64,000 nt of DNA from Cellulomonas sp. Leaf334 (lineage in GTDB: Bacteria; Actinomycetota; Actinomycetes; Actinomycetales; Cellulomonadaceae), in the NCBI RefSeq assembly GCF_001424195.1, contig NZ_LMOO01000005.1:547646-611645 (forward strand), given 5' to 3'. Each line of letters opens with the position of its first letter. Position 1 is the first letter of the stretch. This document shows, one piece after another, positions 9,226 through 19,161 of this stretch. The translations under genes and the position numbers were made by a program. The notes beneath the pieces are model-generated. The model did no database searches. It was not told the DNA's origin and saw only the letters and a list, made by a program, of their open reading frames with translations.

Positions 9226-9933
9226 ATGGTCAGGCTCGTTCGGGGCGCGCTCGTCGCGCTCGTCGCAGTCCTCGCGGCTGTCGTCGGCGCGCTGCCGGCC
9301 TCCGCCCTCTCCGACGGCCCCACGGCCTCGCCGTCACCCGACGAGCAGGTGTACGGCTGCATCAACCCCGTCGACGGCTACGGTGCCCCCCGCGCCTGCC
9401 AGCTCCTGGTGCAGGTGCTCGCGCCGATCTGCGACAACGAGGTGCCGAAGCTCAAGTACACGGTCGACCCCGTGGGCACGCCGAACGACAAGGTCACGAT
9501 CACCTTCGTCAACCCCAGCGGGCCGAGCGTGGTCTACGCGGACCAGCCGCTGACCGGGATCGTGAACTGGCCCGGAGCGGTCGTCGGGCCTGACGGTCGC
9601 GGCATCGACTGGCCCGGCTGGACCAAGCTGGCCGACGGCACGTGGGTCGAGGGTGACGAGTTCGACTGGGTCCGGCCGAACGTGAAGGTGCTGTTCGAGG
9701 TCAACCCGTCGCAGACCGTCACGGTCGCGTACCCGCCGTCGAGCCCCGTGTGCAACACGAACCCGGACGAGGTGCTCGACACCGTCGTCCTGGCGAGCAA
9801 CCCGACGAGCGCCACGCTCTCGGCGACCGGCTCGGAGTCGCAGCCGCTGCTGATCGCCGGAGCAGCTCTGATCCTGGTCGGCGGCCTGGCCGTCGGGTCG
9901 GTGGCGATCGCCCGCCGTCGTCGCACGATCTGA
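9226..9933 (+). CDS. Cell-surface protein with signal peptide and probable sortase signal
   Basis: A 235-residue protein. I prefer ATG 9226 to the upstream ATG at 9154 because it yields a clean signal peptide ending near ALPASALS. The mature part is about 170 residues of unrecognised fold with conserved-looking cysteines (YGCIN, RACQ, ICDN, VCNT). The C-terminus has LSATG, then a hydrophobic stretch LLIAGAALILVGGLAVGS and a basic tail ARRRRTI, which is the tripartite layout of an actinobacterial sortase substrate of the L-x-x-T-G type. Expected location is covalently bound to peptidoglycan, facing outward. No sortase gene is in the window. Confidence 0.7.
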   Translation: MVRLVRGALVALVAVLAAVVGALPASALSDGPTASPSPDEQVYGCINPVDGYGAPRACQLLVQVLAPICDNEVPKLKYTVDPVGTPNDKVTITFVNPSGPSVVYADQPLTGIVNWPGAVVGPDGRGIDWPGWTKLADGTWVEGDEFDWVRPNVKVLFEVNPSQTVTVAYPPSSPVCNTNPDEVLDTVVLASNPTSATLSATGSESQPLLIAGAALILVGGLAVGSVAIARRRRTI

Positions 9934-9955
9934 GCATCCGCTCCGACCGACAGGC

Positions 9956-9988
9956 GCCCGCCTCCCGTGCTGACCACGGGGGGCGGGC
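9956..9988. terminator. Bidirectional hairpin between convergent genes
   Basis: A 14-bp stem (9956-9969 with 9975-9988, one G-T pair) and a five-base loop lie between the surface-protein gene and the convergent serC. Its symmetry suits termination from both sides. Confidence 0.7.
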
Positions 9989-10009
9989 GTCCGTCATGAG
10001 CGGGGGGCG

Positions 10010-11975
<1,966 letters not shown>

Positions 11976-12229
11976 ACCTCTTCCGCCCTCCCGGCGGACC
12001 CCTGGACGGTGTCAAGCGATGTCGGTCGTGATCTTCGCCACGCCTCCGGCGGGTGACTCGTGCGCGCGCTCCCATGCCTGTGATCGGCGTCTTTGCAGGT
12101 CACCTCGGCGATCCGCGGCGGGCTGCAGGACGGCCGTCCAACAAGAAGCACATCTCTCGTGATCGGAACGTGACAATCGCGGTGGGGGTCCTGTACGTTC
12201 GACCTGCTTACCCGGAACCCTCCTCCAGG
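11976..12229. other. Intergenic leader without recognisable gene
   Basis: About 250 bp between the DtxR stop and the riboswitch. It presumably carries the NlpC/P60 promoter; the stretch CATCTCTCGTGATCGGAACG...GGTCCTGTACGTTCG around 12150-12205 is the least GC-rich part. No convincing ORF was found. Confidence 0.4.
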
Positions 12230-12420
12230 AAAGCCCTCGAGCGGAACGCCTAACCCTGCCGCCGCCACGAGGTCCGCACTGACCGCCGGCAGGGGCGGGG
12301 GACCCAATTGCGGGCACCGGAAGTTCGGTGTCCTTGGGGTGAAGCCGGAGAACCGATCTCGATCGGGGACACGGCCGGGTGTTCTCCCACCCGAACCCGA
12401 CAGCTGACCTCGTAGGCATC
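12230..12420 (+). ncRNA. c-di-AMP riboswitch (ydaO/yuaA class)
   Basis: Three conserved blocks of the ydaO class appear in the right order. GCGGGGGACCCA is at about 12295-12306, GGGGTGAAGCC at 12336-12346, and CCGAACCCGACAGC followed by TGACCTCGTAGGC at 12391-12417. These correspond closely to the Bacillus subtilis ydaO blocks GCGGGGGACCCA, GGGGUGAAUCC and CCGAAUCCGUCAGC/CCUCGUAAGC. The element ends about 15 bases before the start of an NlpC/P60 peptidoglycan hydrolase, a standard target class in actinobacteria. In this class c-di-AMP binding turns expression off. Confidence 0.92.
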
Positions 12421-12434
12421 AGGAGAGGCAACGC

Positions 12435-13211
12435 GTGACCGTGAGCACCACTCGCGCCCGCCATCGTGCGGCGCGCCGTCCTTCGACGCCATTGACCGAG
12501 CTCGCTTCGGCTGCCTCGGACCAGATGGGAACCGTCGGACGTCGTACTGCAGTCGTCGTCGGGACGTCCGGACTGGTCGTCTCGATGCTGGGCTCGTCCG
12601 CCAGCGCCGCCACCGGTGGTGACGCGGGGGCTCTGCCTGCCGTCGACACCGCTGCGCTGACCGCCTCGGCGCGTGCCGTCCTGAACACCTCGCCGGTGGT
12701 GACCGCTCCGGTCGACGCCGCGTGGACGTTCGACGCCCCGGTCGTCACGGCCGAGAAGCCGGCCCCGCCGCCGGAGCCGGTCCGCGCGACGACCACGACG
12801 TCGCGCAGCACGGCCCGCGCCGCGACCACCACCACGACCGCGACCCAGGCCACCAGCGCCGCGGTCCCGCAGTCGGTCGCCGGCAACGCGGTCCTCGAGA
12901 TCGCCGCCCGCTACGTGGGCACCCCGTACGTCTCCGGTGGCTCGTCGCCCGACGGCTTCGACTGCTCGGGCTTCGTCTCCTACGTCTACGGCCAGCTGGG
13001 GATCAGCCTGCCGCGGACGTCGAGCGGCATCAAGGCAGCCGGCACCGTCATCTCGCGGGCCGACGCACAGCCTGGTGACCTCATCTGGAGCCCCGGCCAC
13101 ATCTCGATCTACGCCGGCGGCAACGACCAGATCGACTCGCCCCGCCCGGGCAAGACGGTCCAGTTCCGCGCCATCTGGCAGAGCTCGCCGGTCTTCATCC
13201 GCATCGGCTGA
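12435..13211 (+). CDS. Secreted NlpC/P60 peptidoglycan endopeptidase
   Basis: This 258-residue protein has a twin-basic N-terminal region and a hydrophobic segment (VVVGTSGLVVSMLGSSASAAT, near residues 38-58) as export signal. A Thr/Ala-rich linker precedes a C-terminal NlpC/P60 domain (residues ~150-258). The catalytic cysteine is in GFDCSGFVSYVYGQLG and the histidine in PGHISIYAGG. It cleaves peptide stems of peptidoglycan outside the cell. The RBS AGGAGAGG lies six bases before GTG 12435. The c-di-AMP riboswitch immediately upstream ties its synthesis to cell-wall or osmotic state. Confidence 0.93.
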   Translation: MTVSTTRARHRAARRPSTPLTELASAASDQMGTVGRRTAVVVGTSGLVVSMLGSSASAATGGDAGALPAVDTAALTASARAVLNTSPVVTAPVDAAWTFDAPVVTAEKPAPPPEPVRATTTTSRSTARAATTTTTATQATSAAVPQSVAGNAVLEIAARYVGTPYVSGGSSPDGFDCSGFVSYVYGQLGISLPRTSSGIKAAGTVISRADAQPGDLIWSPGHISIYAGGNDQIDSPRPGKTVQFRAIWQSSPVFIRIG

Positions 13212-13224
13212 GATCACTCTTCGC

Positions 13225-13264
13225 CGACGAGGCCCCGACGACACCCGTCGTCGGGGCCTCGTCG
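13225..13264 (+). terminator. Strong hairpin after the NlpC/P60 gene
   Basis: An 18-bp perfect stem (13225-13242 with 13247-13264) with a four-base loop starts 14 bp after the stop codon. Confidence 0.85.
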
Positions 13265-13388
13265 CATTCCGGCTCCGGGTGCGGCCCTCCGACCGGGGCG
13301 GCGCGTACTCTGGCCGTGCACCACGCTGTTGCTTCGCTTCGCCGGGCCGGCAGCCAGCCGGTCCGACCCCCGAGGTCGGGAGAACGCC

Positions 13389-13964
13389 GTGCTCATGAAT
13401 GCCACGAAGCTGTCCACCGAGGCCGTCGGTGGGGCAGTGTCCGAGGTCGGCTCACCAGGGCTGATCGCGTCCGGAGCACGCACCCTGCTGCTCAACGCCA
13501 GCATGGAACCGCTGTGCATCGTGAGCCTGCGCCGTGCCGTGGTGCTCGTGATGAGCGGCAAGGCGACCGTGCTGGAGACCGATGGTCGCGTGCTGCACTC
13601 CGAGCACGTGTCCGTGCCCCTGCCGTCGGTCCTGTGCCTCACGCGCTACGTGCACGTCCCGGTGCGTCGCCCGGTGCCCCCCACGCGTCGCACCGTGCTG
13701 CAGCGCGACGACCACCGGTGCGCGTACTGCGGGGGTGGGGCGGACACCGTCGACCACGTGAACCCGCGGTCGCGCGGCGGTCGGCACGAGTGGACGAACG
13801 TCGTCGCGGCCTGCGTCCGGTGCAACCACCGCAAGGCCGACCGGCTCCTGCACGAGATCGGCTGGGAGCTGCCCTTCGTCCCGCGTGCGCCGCGGTGGTC
13901 GGTGGCGTTCGGGACCACGTCGGTCCGCTCCGAGCCGTTGTGGTCGGCGTACGTCGTGGCCTGA
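13389..13964 (+). CDS. HNH endonuclease family protein
   Basis: This 191-residue protein has the actinobacterial HNH layout. The N-terminal part (LLLNASMEPLCIVSLRRAVVLVMSGKA) is conserved in this family and is followed by a C-terminal HNH module. The module shows CAYCGGGADTVDHVNPRSRGG and WTNVVAACVRCNHRKADR, with two CxxC zinc knuckles and the H-N-H residues. GTG 13389 is preferred because GGGAG lies six bases upstream; ATG 13395 is the alternative. Such proteins are near-universal in actinobacteria and probably act in DNA repair or processing rather than restriction; no methylase is nearby. Confidence 0.87.
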   Translation: MLMNATKLSTEAVGGAVSEVGSPGLIASGARTLLLNASMEPLCIVSLRRAVVLVMSGKATVLETDGRVLHSEHVSVPLPSVLCLTRYVHVPVRRPVPPTRRTVLQRDDHRCAYCGGGADTVDHVNPRSRGGRHEWTNVVAACVRCNHRKADRLLHEIGWELPFVPRAPRWSVAFGTTSVRSEPLWSAYVVA

Positions 13965-14091
13965 TTCTCGTCTTCGTCAAGGATCCACCAACGTATGGCA
14001 TCATTCCGGGAACTCGAAGGCGCAACTGTGCCTCAGAGGAGGACACTGGGACGAGCGCACGGTGGGCTCGGTACGAGCACGGAGGCTCCGG

Positions 14092-15030
14092 ATGACGCGT
14101 GACGATGTGGTCCTCGTCGGGGTGGACGGGTCGGCAGCGAGCCTGCACGCGCTCGACTGGGCGGCGGCGCAGGCCCGCACCCACGGCTGGGCAGTCCGGC
14201 TCGTCTGCAGCTACTCGCTCCCGTCGTTCACGGCCGCCTCGCTCGACGGCGGGTACGCGGCGCTGGACGACACCGCGATCCAGGAGGGCGCCAAGGCGGT
14301 GCTCGCCGAGGCGACGCAGCGGGTGTCCACGATGGGCGTCCCCGTCACCGCGAAGGTGCTCACGGGTGACGCCGCGGGGGTGCTCGTCGAGATGTCGCAC
14401 TCCGTCCGGCTCGCGGTCGTCGGGACGCGGGGGCGTGGCGGGTTCGCAGACCGGCTGCTGGGCACCGTCTCGTCGGCCCTGCCCGCGCACGCGTACTGCC
14501 CGACGGTCGTCGTCCCCCTGCGCGAGGCGGGCAAGACCCTGCCCGACGACGCGCCGATCCCTGCCCCGCGCCCGGTGCAGCGGATCGTCGTCGGCGTCGA
14601 CGGGTCCCCGCAGGCGGAGCGCGCCCTGCGCTACGCCATCGGTGAGGCCCGGGCGTGGGGAGCCGAGCTGACCGCGGTCGCCGGGGTCCCCGTCGGGTCG
14701 ATGTCGGGCGTTCTCGCGTGGCTGCCGGCCGCCGTCGACCACGAGCAGGTGCTGCGGGACGTCACCGAGGGCCTGAACGTCGTCGTCGACCGCGCGCTGG
14801 CGGACGTCCCGGACCTCACCGTGCGGCGCATCGCGCTCGACGGCACGGGCGCGGAGCTGCTCACGGAGTTCTCCGTCGCGACCGACCTGATCGTCGTCGG
14901 GTCGCGGGGCCGCGGGGGGTTCGCAGGACTGCTGCTCGGGTCGACCAGCCAGGCCGTCCTGCACCACTCCGACTGCCCCGTCATGGTCGTCACCAACCGG
15001 TGCGCCACTGCGGAGGCTGCCGCCGGGTAG
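14092..15030 (+). CDS. Universal stress protein, two tandem UspA domains
   Basis: This 312-residue protein consists of two UspA folds (residues ~1-145 and ~160-310). Each starts with the VGVDGS nucleotide-binding strand and ends with the ATP-binding loop G-x-R-G-R-G-G-F (VVGTRGRGGFADRLLGTVSSAL and VVGSRGRGGFAGLLLGSTSQAV). GGAGG lies about seven bases upstream of ATG 14092. Such ATP-binding double-USP proteins are typical stress or dormancy proteins of actinobacteria. Its stop abuts that of the convergent AsnC-type gene with no intergenic base. Confidence 0.92.
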   Translation: MTRDDVVLVGVDGSAASLHALDWAAAQARTHGWAVRLVCSYSLPSFTAASLDGGYAALDDTAIQEGAKAVLAEATQRVSTMGVPVTAKVLTGDAAGVLVEMSHSVRLAVVGTRGRGGFADRLLGTVSSALPAHAYCPTVVVPLREAGKTLPDDAPIPAPRPVQRIVVGVDGSPQAERALRYAIGEARAWGAELTAVAGVPVGSMSGVLAWLPAAVDHEQVLRDVTEGLNVVVDRALADVPDLTVRRIALDGTGAELLTEFSVATDLIVVGSRGRGGFAGLLLGSTSQAVLHHSDCPVMVVTNRCATAEAAAG

Positions 15031-15516
15031 TCAGCCCGCGGGCGCGGGCGGGACGTCCGGGCGGCGGACGAGCGCCGAGAGCACCACGGTCGAGCGCGTC
15101 CGGGCGACGAACGGTTCCGCAGCGAGCCTCTCGACCACCCGCTCCAGGTGGCGCATGTCCCGAGCGCGTACCTGCACCATGAGGTCGACGTCCCCGGTCA
15201 CGGTGCTCGCGGCGACGACCTCGGGGTAGTGCTCCACGGCCGCGCGCATCGTCGCCGGGCTGGTGGAGCCCTGGCAGAACAGCTCGACGAACGCCTCGGT
15301 CTGCCAGCCCATCGCCGCGGGGTCCAGCCGGACCGTGAACCCGCGGATGACCCCCCGCTCACGCAGCCGGTCCACGCGCCGCTTCACGGCCGGCGCCGAG
15401 AGCGAGACCAGCTCCCCGACCTGCGCGAACGTCGCCCGGGCGTCGAGTGCGAGGACGCGGAGGATCGCGGTGTCGAGGGCGTCGAGCCCGGAGTCGTCCG
15501 TCACGTCACTCATCAT
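15031..15516 (-). CDS. Lrp/AsnC family transcriptional regulator
   Basis: This 161-residue regulator has an N-terminal helix-turn-helix (LDALDTAILRVLALDARATFAQVGELVSLSAPAVKRRVDRLRERG) and a C-terminal RAM ligand-binding domain (TVTGDVDLMVQVRARDMRHLERVVERL). ATG 15516 has GAGGG ten bases upstream; 15525 and 15513 are alternatives. Two genes away lie ornithine aminotransferase and a DDAH-like enzyme, so control of arginine/ornithine catabolism is a reasonable inference, as many AsnC/Lrp proteins respond to these amino acids. A TTGGT-N7-ACCAA dyad at about 15534-15550, just upstream, could be its own operator. Confidence 0.87.
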   Translation of the reverse strand: MMSDVTDDSGLDALDTAILRVLALDARATFAQVGELVSLSAPAVKRRVDRLRERGVIRGFTVRLDPAAMGWQTEAFVELFCQGSTSPATMRAAVEHYPEVVAASTVTGDVDLMVQVRARDMRHLERVVERLAAEPFVARTRSTVVLSALVRRPDVPPAPAG

Positions 15517-15681
15517 CGCGGACATGCCCTCGATTGGTGGGGTCAACCAAACGATGACAATGTGCACGCAATACGCCGAACGGGTGATTCAACAAATGCG
15601 GCAAGTTGCCTCAAGGCGGACGCGCAAGGTGCCGACATCAGGGGAGGCCCCCGCAACGGGGTCTGATGAGGGGGAGGCAAC

Positions 15682-16842
15682 GTGGTCAAGGAGACCAAGA
15701 AGCGGCTCGACGAGGTCCCGAGCCAGCGACCGTCGGTGATCAGTGCGCCGACGCCGGTGATCGCGGATGCACCCGCGATCACCGACGTCCCACGTCCGCA
15801 CGCGGCACCGTCGCCCCTCGTCGAGCCCCAGGCGGCCCCGGCCGCACCCCGGTCCGCCGGGGTCCGCCGGGCCGTCTGGGTCGGTCTCGCTGCAGGTGTC
15901 GTGCTCGCCGTCGCAGCCGGCGGCAGCGTCTACGCCGCCGAGCAGCGCGCGCAGCAAGCCGAGACGGAGGCGCTCGCGGCGGGGTCGCGCGTGGACGAGC
16001 ACGTCCTCGCCGCGGCACGCGACGCGGTCGCTGAGCGCTCCACCGACGTCGTCGTCGCCCAGGCTGCCTACACGGGCAGCCGTGCCGCCGCGACGAGCAC
16101 CGCACAGGCCGCCGTCGACCACGCGAACGCGACGCTCGCCGCCGTGCCGAACGCCGGGGAGGCGCCGCGGGCAGCCCTCGCCGGCGCGTCCGGCGCCGTC
16201 GGTGCGGCCCTGACCGCTCCCGACGTGAGCATGCGGTCGTTGCGCTCGCTCGTCGCCGGTGTCGCCGCACCCGAGAAGGCCGCCGTCGACGCGCAGGCGG
16301 CGTGGCAGGCCGCCGAGAACGCGCGGATCGCCGCCGAGCAGGCCGCGGCCGCTGCCGCCGCACAGGCTGCCGCCGCACGTTCCACCGCCAAGGCGCCGGC
16401 CCGGTCCACCGCGACCCGGTCGACCACCCAGAAGTCCACGTCGGGTTCCGCGCCCGTCGCGTCGAGCGGCGCCACCATCCCGTCCGGCGGGAAGGTCTGC
16501 AGCGGCTCGGGCGGTTCCGGGGCGGGCGAGTCGAGCGTGTCCGCCATCGGCTCCGCCATCAACTCCTACCGCGCCTCGCTCGGGCTCTCGCAGCTGTTGG
16601 TGTCGCGCAGCGGCAGCCTGGTGTCGCACTCGATCACCATGGCCAACGCCGGCGGCATCTGGCACTCCGGTGGCGACAACATCGTCGCCTGCGTGAGCAA
16701 CGGCTCGGCGTCGTCGATGGTCTCCGCCTGGTCCAGGTCCGCGGGCCACGACGCGCAGATGCGTCGCACCGACGTGTCGAGCATGTCCGTCGGCGGCGCG
16801 AGCCTGGGCGGCTGGCTCTTCGGCGCGGTGAAGTTCAGCTAG
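15682..16842 (+). CDS. Membrane-anchored CAP/SCP-domain protein
   Basis: This 386-residue protein starts at GTG 15682 after a strong GGGGGAGG. It has a cytoplasmic N-terminus of about 60 residues, one transmembrane helix (GVRRAVWVGLAAGVVLAVAAGG) and an Ala-rich, probably helical region (residues ~85-245). The C-terminal CAP domain (residues ~285-386) has SAINSYRASLGLSQLLVSRSGSLVSHSITMANAGGIWHSGGDN, where the two histidines fit the CAP metal site. The C-terminal part should lie outside the cell. CAP domains occur in sporulation and envelope proteins of bacteria; the exact function is unknown. Confidence 0.82.
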   Translation: MVKETKKRLDEVPSQRPSVISAPTPVIADAPAITDVPRPHAAPSPLVEPQAAPAAPRSAGVRRAVWVGLAAGVVLAVAAGGSVYAAEQRAQQAETEALAAGSRVDEHVLAAARDAVAERSTDVVVAQAAYTGSRAAATSTAQAAVDHANATLAAVPNAGEAPRAALAGASGAVGAALTAPDVSMRSLRSLVAGVAAPEKAAVDAQAAWQAAENARIAAEQAAAAAAAQAAAARSTAKAPARSTATRSTTQKSTSGSAPVASSGATIPSGGKVCSGSGGSGAGESSVSAIGSAINSYRASLGLSQLLVSRSGSLVSHSITMANAGGIWHSGGDNIVACVSNGSASSMVSAWSRSAGHDAQMRRTDVSSMSVGGASLGGWLFGAVKFS

Positions 16843-16849
16843 CACCGCC

Positions 16850-17003
16850 GCAACGTCCGCACTCGAGAGGGCTCCAGCCCGTACGAGTGCGGACGTTGCG
16901 CTGTACCCGCACGCTGCGTCCGCACTCGTGCAGGGTCCAGCCCGTACGAGTGCGGACGTCCGCGGATTCGGTTGTCCGGACGCGCGGATGTGCGGACGTT
17001 GCG
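16850..17003. repeat. Tandem long inverted repeats between convergent genes
   Basis: Two hairpins and a partial third share one sequence. Hairpin 1 has a perfect 16-bp stem (16850-16865 with 16884-16899). Hairpin 2 has a 13-bp stem (16917-16929 with 16946-16958). Both have nearly the same loop (GGCTCCAGCCCGTA versus GGGTCCAGCCCGTA). A lone right arm, GTGCGGACGTTGCG, recurs at 16990-17003 directly before the rocD stop. The position between convergent genes suggests transcription termination, but the shared loop suggests a dispersed palindromic element. Confidence 0.8.
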
Positions 17004-17011
17004 GGAGGGGG

Positions 17012-18214
17012 TTAGCGGAGGGCGTCCGTGAGGGTGTCTGTCGCCAGGTCCAGGTCCTCGACCGTGATCGTGAGCGGGGGAGCGAGGCGGATGGTGCTGC
17101 CGTGGGTGTCCTTGGCCAGCACACCGCGGGCCAGGAGGCGCTCGCAGAGCTGGCGGCCGGTCAGCGGCGGGGTGACGTCCAGGCCGGCCCACAGGCCTGC
17201 GCGGCGCGACGAGGCGAGCAGGCCCTCGTCGACCAGCGTGTCCAGCCGGGCGCCCCAGTGCAGCCCGAGCGTCGTGGCGCGTGCCTGCAGCTCGCCGGTC
17301 TCCAGCAGGCCGATGACCGCGATGCCCACCGCGCACGCGAGCGGGTTGCCGCCGAACGTGGAGCCGTGGGTGCCTGCGGTGAGGACGCCGAGGACGTCGG
17401 CACGACCGACGACGGCGGACACGGGCATGACCCCGCCGCCGAGGGCCTTGCCGAGCGTGACCAGGTCGGGCTTCACGCCCCACAGCTCCGACGCGAGCGT
17501 GGTGCCCGTGCGGCCGAGACCGGACTGGATCTCGTCGGCGACGAGCAGGACGTCGTGCTCCGTGCAGAGCGCGCGGAGACCGGGCAGGTAGGACTCGGGC
17601 GGGATGACGACGCCCTGCTCGCCCTGGATCGGCTCGACGAGCACGGCCACGGTCGTCTCGTCCATGGCCTCCCGGATCGCGTCGACGGAGCCGTAGGGGA
17701 CGATCCGGAACCCGGGCGTGTACGGGCCGAAGCCTCGGCGCGCGTCGGGGTCGGTGGAGAACGACACGATCGTCGTGGTGCGGCCGTGGAAGTTGCCGTC
17801 GACGACGATGATCGTCGCGCGGTCGGCGGGCACGCCCTTGACGTCGTAGCCCCACTTGCGGGCTGCCTTGACGGCGGTCTCGACGGCCTCGGCACCCGTG
17901 TTCATCGGCAGCACCATGGGCGGGCCGGCGACCAGCGGACCGATCAGGGCGGCGAGGCGCTCCGCGAACGGCAGCAGCAGCTCGTGGTCGAACGCGCGGG
18001 ACGTGAGCGTGAGCCTGTCGATCTGCGCGTGGGCCGCGGCCGTGAGCGCGGGGTGGCGGTGGCCGAAGTTCAGCGCCGAGTACCCGGACAGCAGGTCGAG
18101 GTAGCGCCGCCCCTCGTCGTCCGTCACCCACGAGCCGAGACCCTCGACCAGCGTGACGGGCAGGGGGTGGTAGTTGGGGGCGAGGACGGACGCGGCGCCC
18201 ACGGTGAGTGTCAT
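17012..18214 (-). CDS. rocD: Ornithine aminotransferase
   Basis: This 400-residue class-III PLP aminotransferase starts with APNYHPLPVTLVEGLGSWVTDDEGRRYLDLLSGYSALNFGHRHP, the ornithine-aminotransferase N-terminus. Other signatures are MNTGAEAVETAVKAARKWGY and the PLP lysine in VTLGKALGGGVMPVSAVVG, with EPIQGEQGVVIPP between them. It converts ornithine plus 2-oxoglutarate to glutamate-5-semialdehyde plus glutamate. Its start overlaps the ddaH-like stop by four bases (ATGA), so both form one operon that moves arginine-derived ornithine toward glutamate/proline. Confidence 0.93.
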   Translation of the reverse strand: MTLTVGAASVLAPNYHPLPVTLVEGLGSWVTDDEGRRYLDLLSGYSALNFGHRHPALTAAAHAQIDRLTLTSRAFDHELLLPFAERLAALIGPLVAGPPMVLPMNTGAEAVETAVKAARKWGYDVKGVPADRATIIVVDGNFHGRTTTIVSFSTDPDARRGFGPYTPGFRIVPYGSVDAIREAMDETTVAVLVEPIQGEQGVVIPPESYLPGLRALCTEHDVLLVADEIQSGLGRTGTTLASELWGVKPDLVTLGKALGGGVMPVSAVVGRADVLGVLTAGTHGSTFGGNPLACAVGIAVIGLLETGELQARATTLGLHWGARLDTLVDEGLLASSRRAGLWAGLDVTPPLTGRQLCERLLARGVLAKDTHGSTIRLAPPLTITVEDLDLATDTLTDALR

Positions 18215-19056
18215 CGCCCGGAGCCGGACGCGGGACGGATCTCGAGCGTGCAGCACTTGGCGCCGCCGCCGCCCTTGAGCAGCTCGCTGGTGTCCACCGG
18301 GATCGGGTTGTAGCCGCGCTCGGCGATCGCTGCGGCCAGGTCGACGGCGCCGGGGGCGACGACGACGTTCAGGCCGTCGGAGACCGCGTTGAGGCCGAGG
18401 GCGACGGCGTCGCGCTCCGTGGCCTCGACCGCGTCGGGGAAGAGCTGGCGCAGCACGGCGCGCGAGCCGGCCGAGAACGCGGGCGGGTAGTAGGCGATCT
18501 GCGGGTCCGCCGGGTCGCTCGACAGCACCGCCAGCGCGGTGTCGAGGTGGTAGTAGTGCGGGCTGACCAGGTCGAGCGAGATGACCGGGCGGCCGAACAG
18601 CTCCTGGAGCTCGGCGTGCGCGGCACGGTCGGTGCGGAAGCCGGTGCCGGCCAGGACCAGGTCGCCGACGACGAGCAGGTCTCCCTCGCCCTCGTTGGTC
18701 TCGGACGCGGTGTGCGTGACGTAACCGCGGTCGGCGAACCACTTCTGGTACGCGGGACCCTCGGGCTGGCGCTCGGCGTAGCGGAACTTCGCGGAGTAGA
18801 CGACACCGTCCAGGACGGTCGCGCCGTTGGCGGCGTAGACCATGTCCGGGAGGCCGGGGATCGGGTCGATCGTCTCGACGGTGTGGCCGAGGTCCAGGTA
18901 CACGTCGCGCAGCGTACGCCACTGGCGGACGGCCAGGTCGGCGTCGGTGTACTTGGTCTTGTCCATCCACGGGTTGATCTCGTAGGACACCGTGTAGTGG
19001 ACGGGCTCGCACATCAGGTAGCGGCGATCGGTACGTCCGGGGGCGGTCGGGGTCAT
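18211..19056 (-). CDS. ddaH: Dimethylargininase (DDAH)-like amidinotransferase-fold hydrolase
   Basis: This 281-residue protein has the pentein fold signature. The N-terminus has CEPVHYTVSYEINPWMDKTKY, the middle NEGEGDLL, the catalytic histidine lies in SPHYYHLDTALAVL, and the C-terminal catalytic cysteine in LLKGGGGAKCCTLEIR. Family members hydrolyse N-dimethylarginine or arginine to citrulline, and actinobacterial relatives commonly sit with rocD, as here. Since rocD is co-transcribed, a guanidino substrate feeding ornithine metabolism is likely; the exact substrate cannot be read from sequence. Confidence 0.85.
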   Translation of the reverse strand: MTPTAPGRTDRRYLMCEPVHYTVSYEINPWMDKTKYTDADLAVRQWRTLRDVYLDLGHTVETIDPIPGLPDMVYAANGATVLDGVVYSAKFRYAERQPEGPAYQKWFADRGYVTHTASETNEGEGDLLVVGDLVLAGTGFRTDRAAHAELQELFGRPVISLDLVSPHYYHLDTALAVLSSDPADPQIAYYPPAFSAGSRAVLRQLFPDAVEATERDAVALGLNAVSDGLNVVVAPGAVDLAAAIAERGYNPIPVDTSELLKGGGGAKCCTLEIRPASGSGR

Positions 19057-19101
19057 GAGTGCTCCTCGTGGCGTGTCGTTGCGACAAGGCTACGAGCCGG
19101 T

Positions 19102-19115
19102 ACGGTCCGGACCGT
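19102..19115. promoter_or_regulatory. Perfect 14-bp palindrome upstream of the ddaH-rocD operon
   Basis: ACGGTCCGGACCGT lies 45-60 bp upstream of the ddaH start, where an operator would be expected. The binding protein is unknown; the nearby AsnC-type regulator is one candidate. Confidence 0.4.
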
Positions 19116-19161
19116 TCATCTCGGATTGCGCGCTGGGGCGCGATCCGTTGCGCAGATCGTG

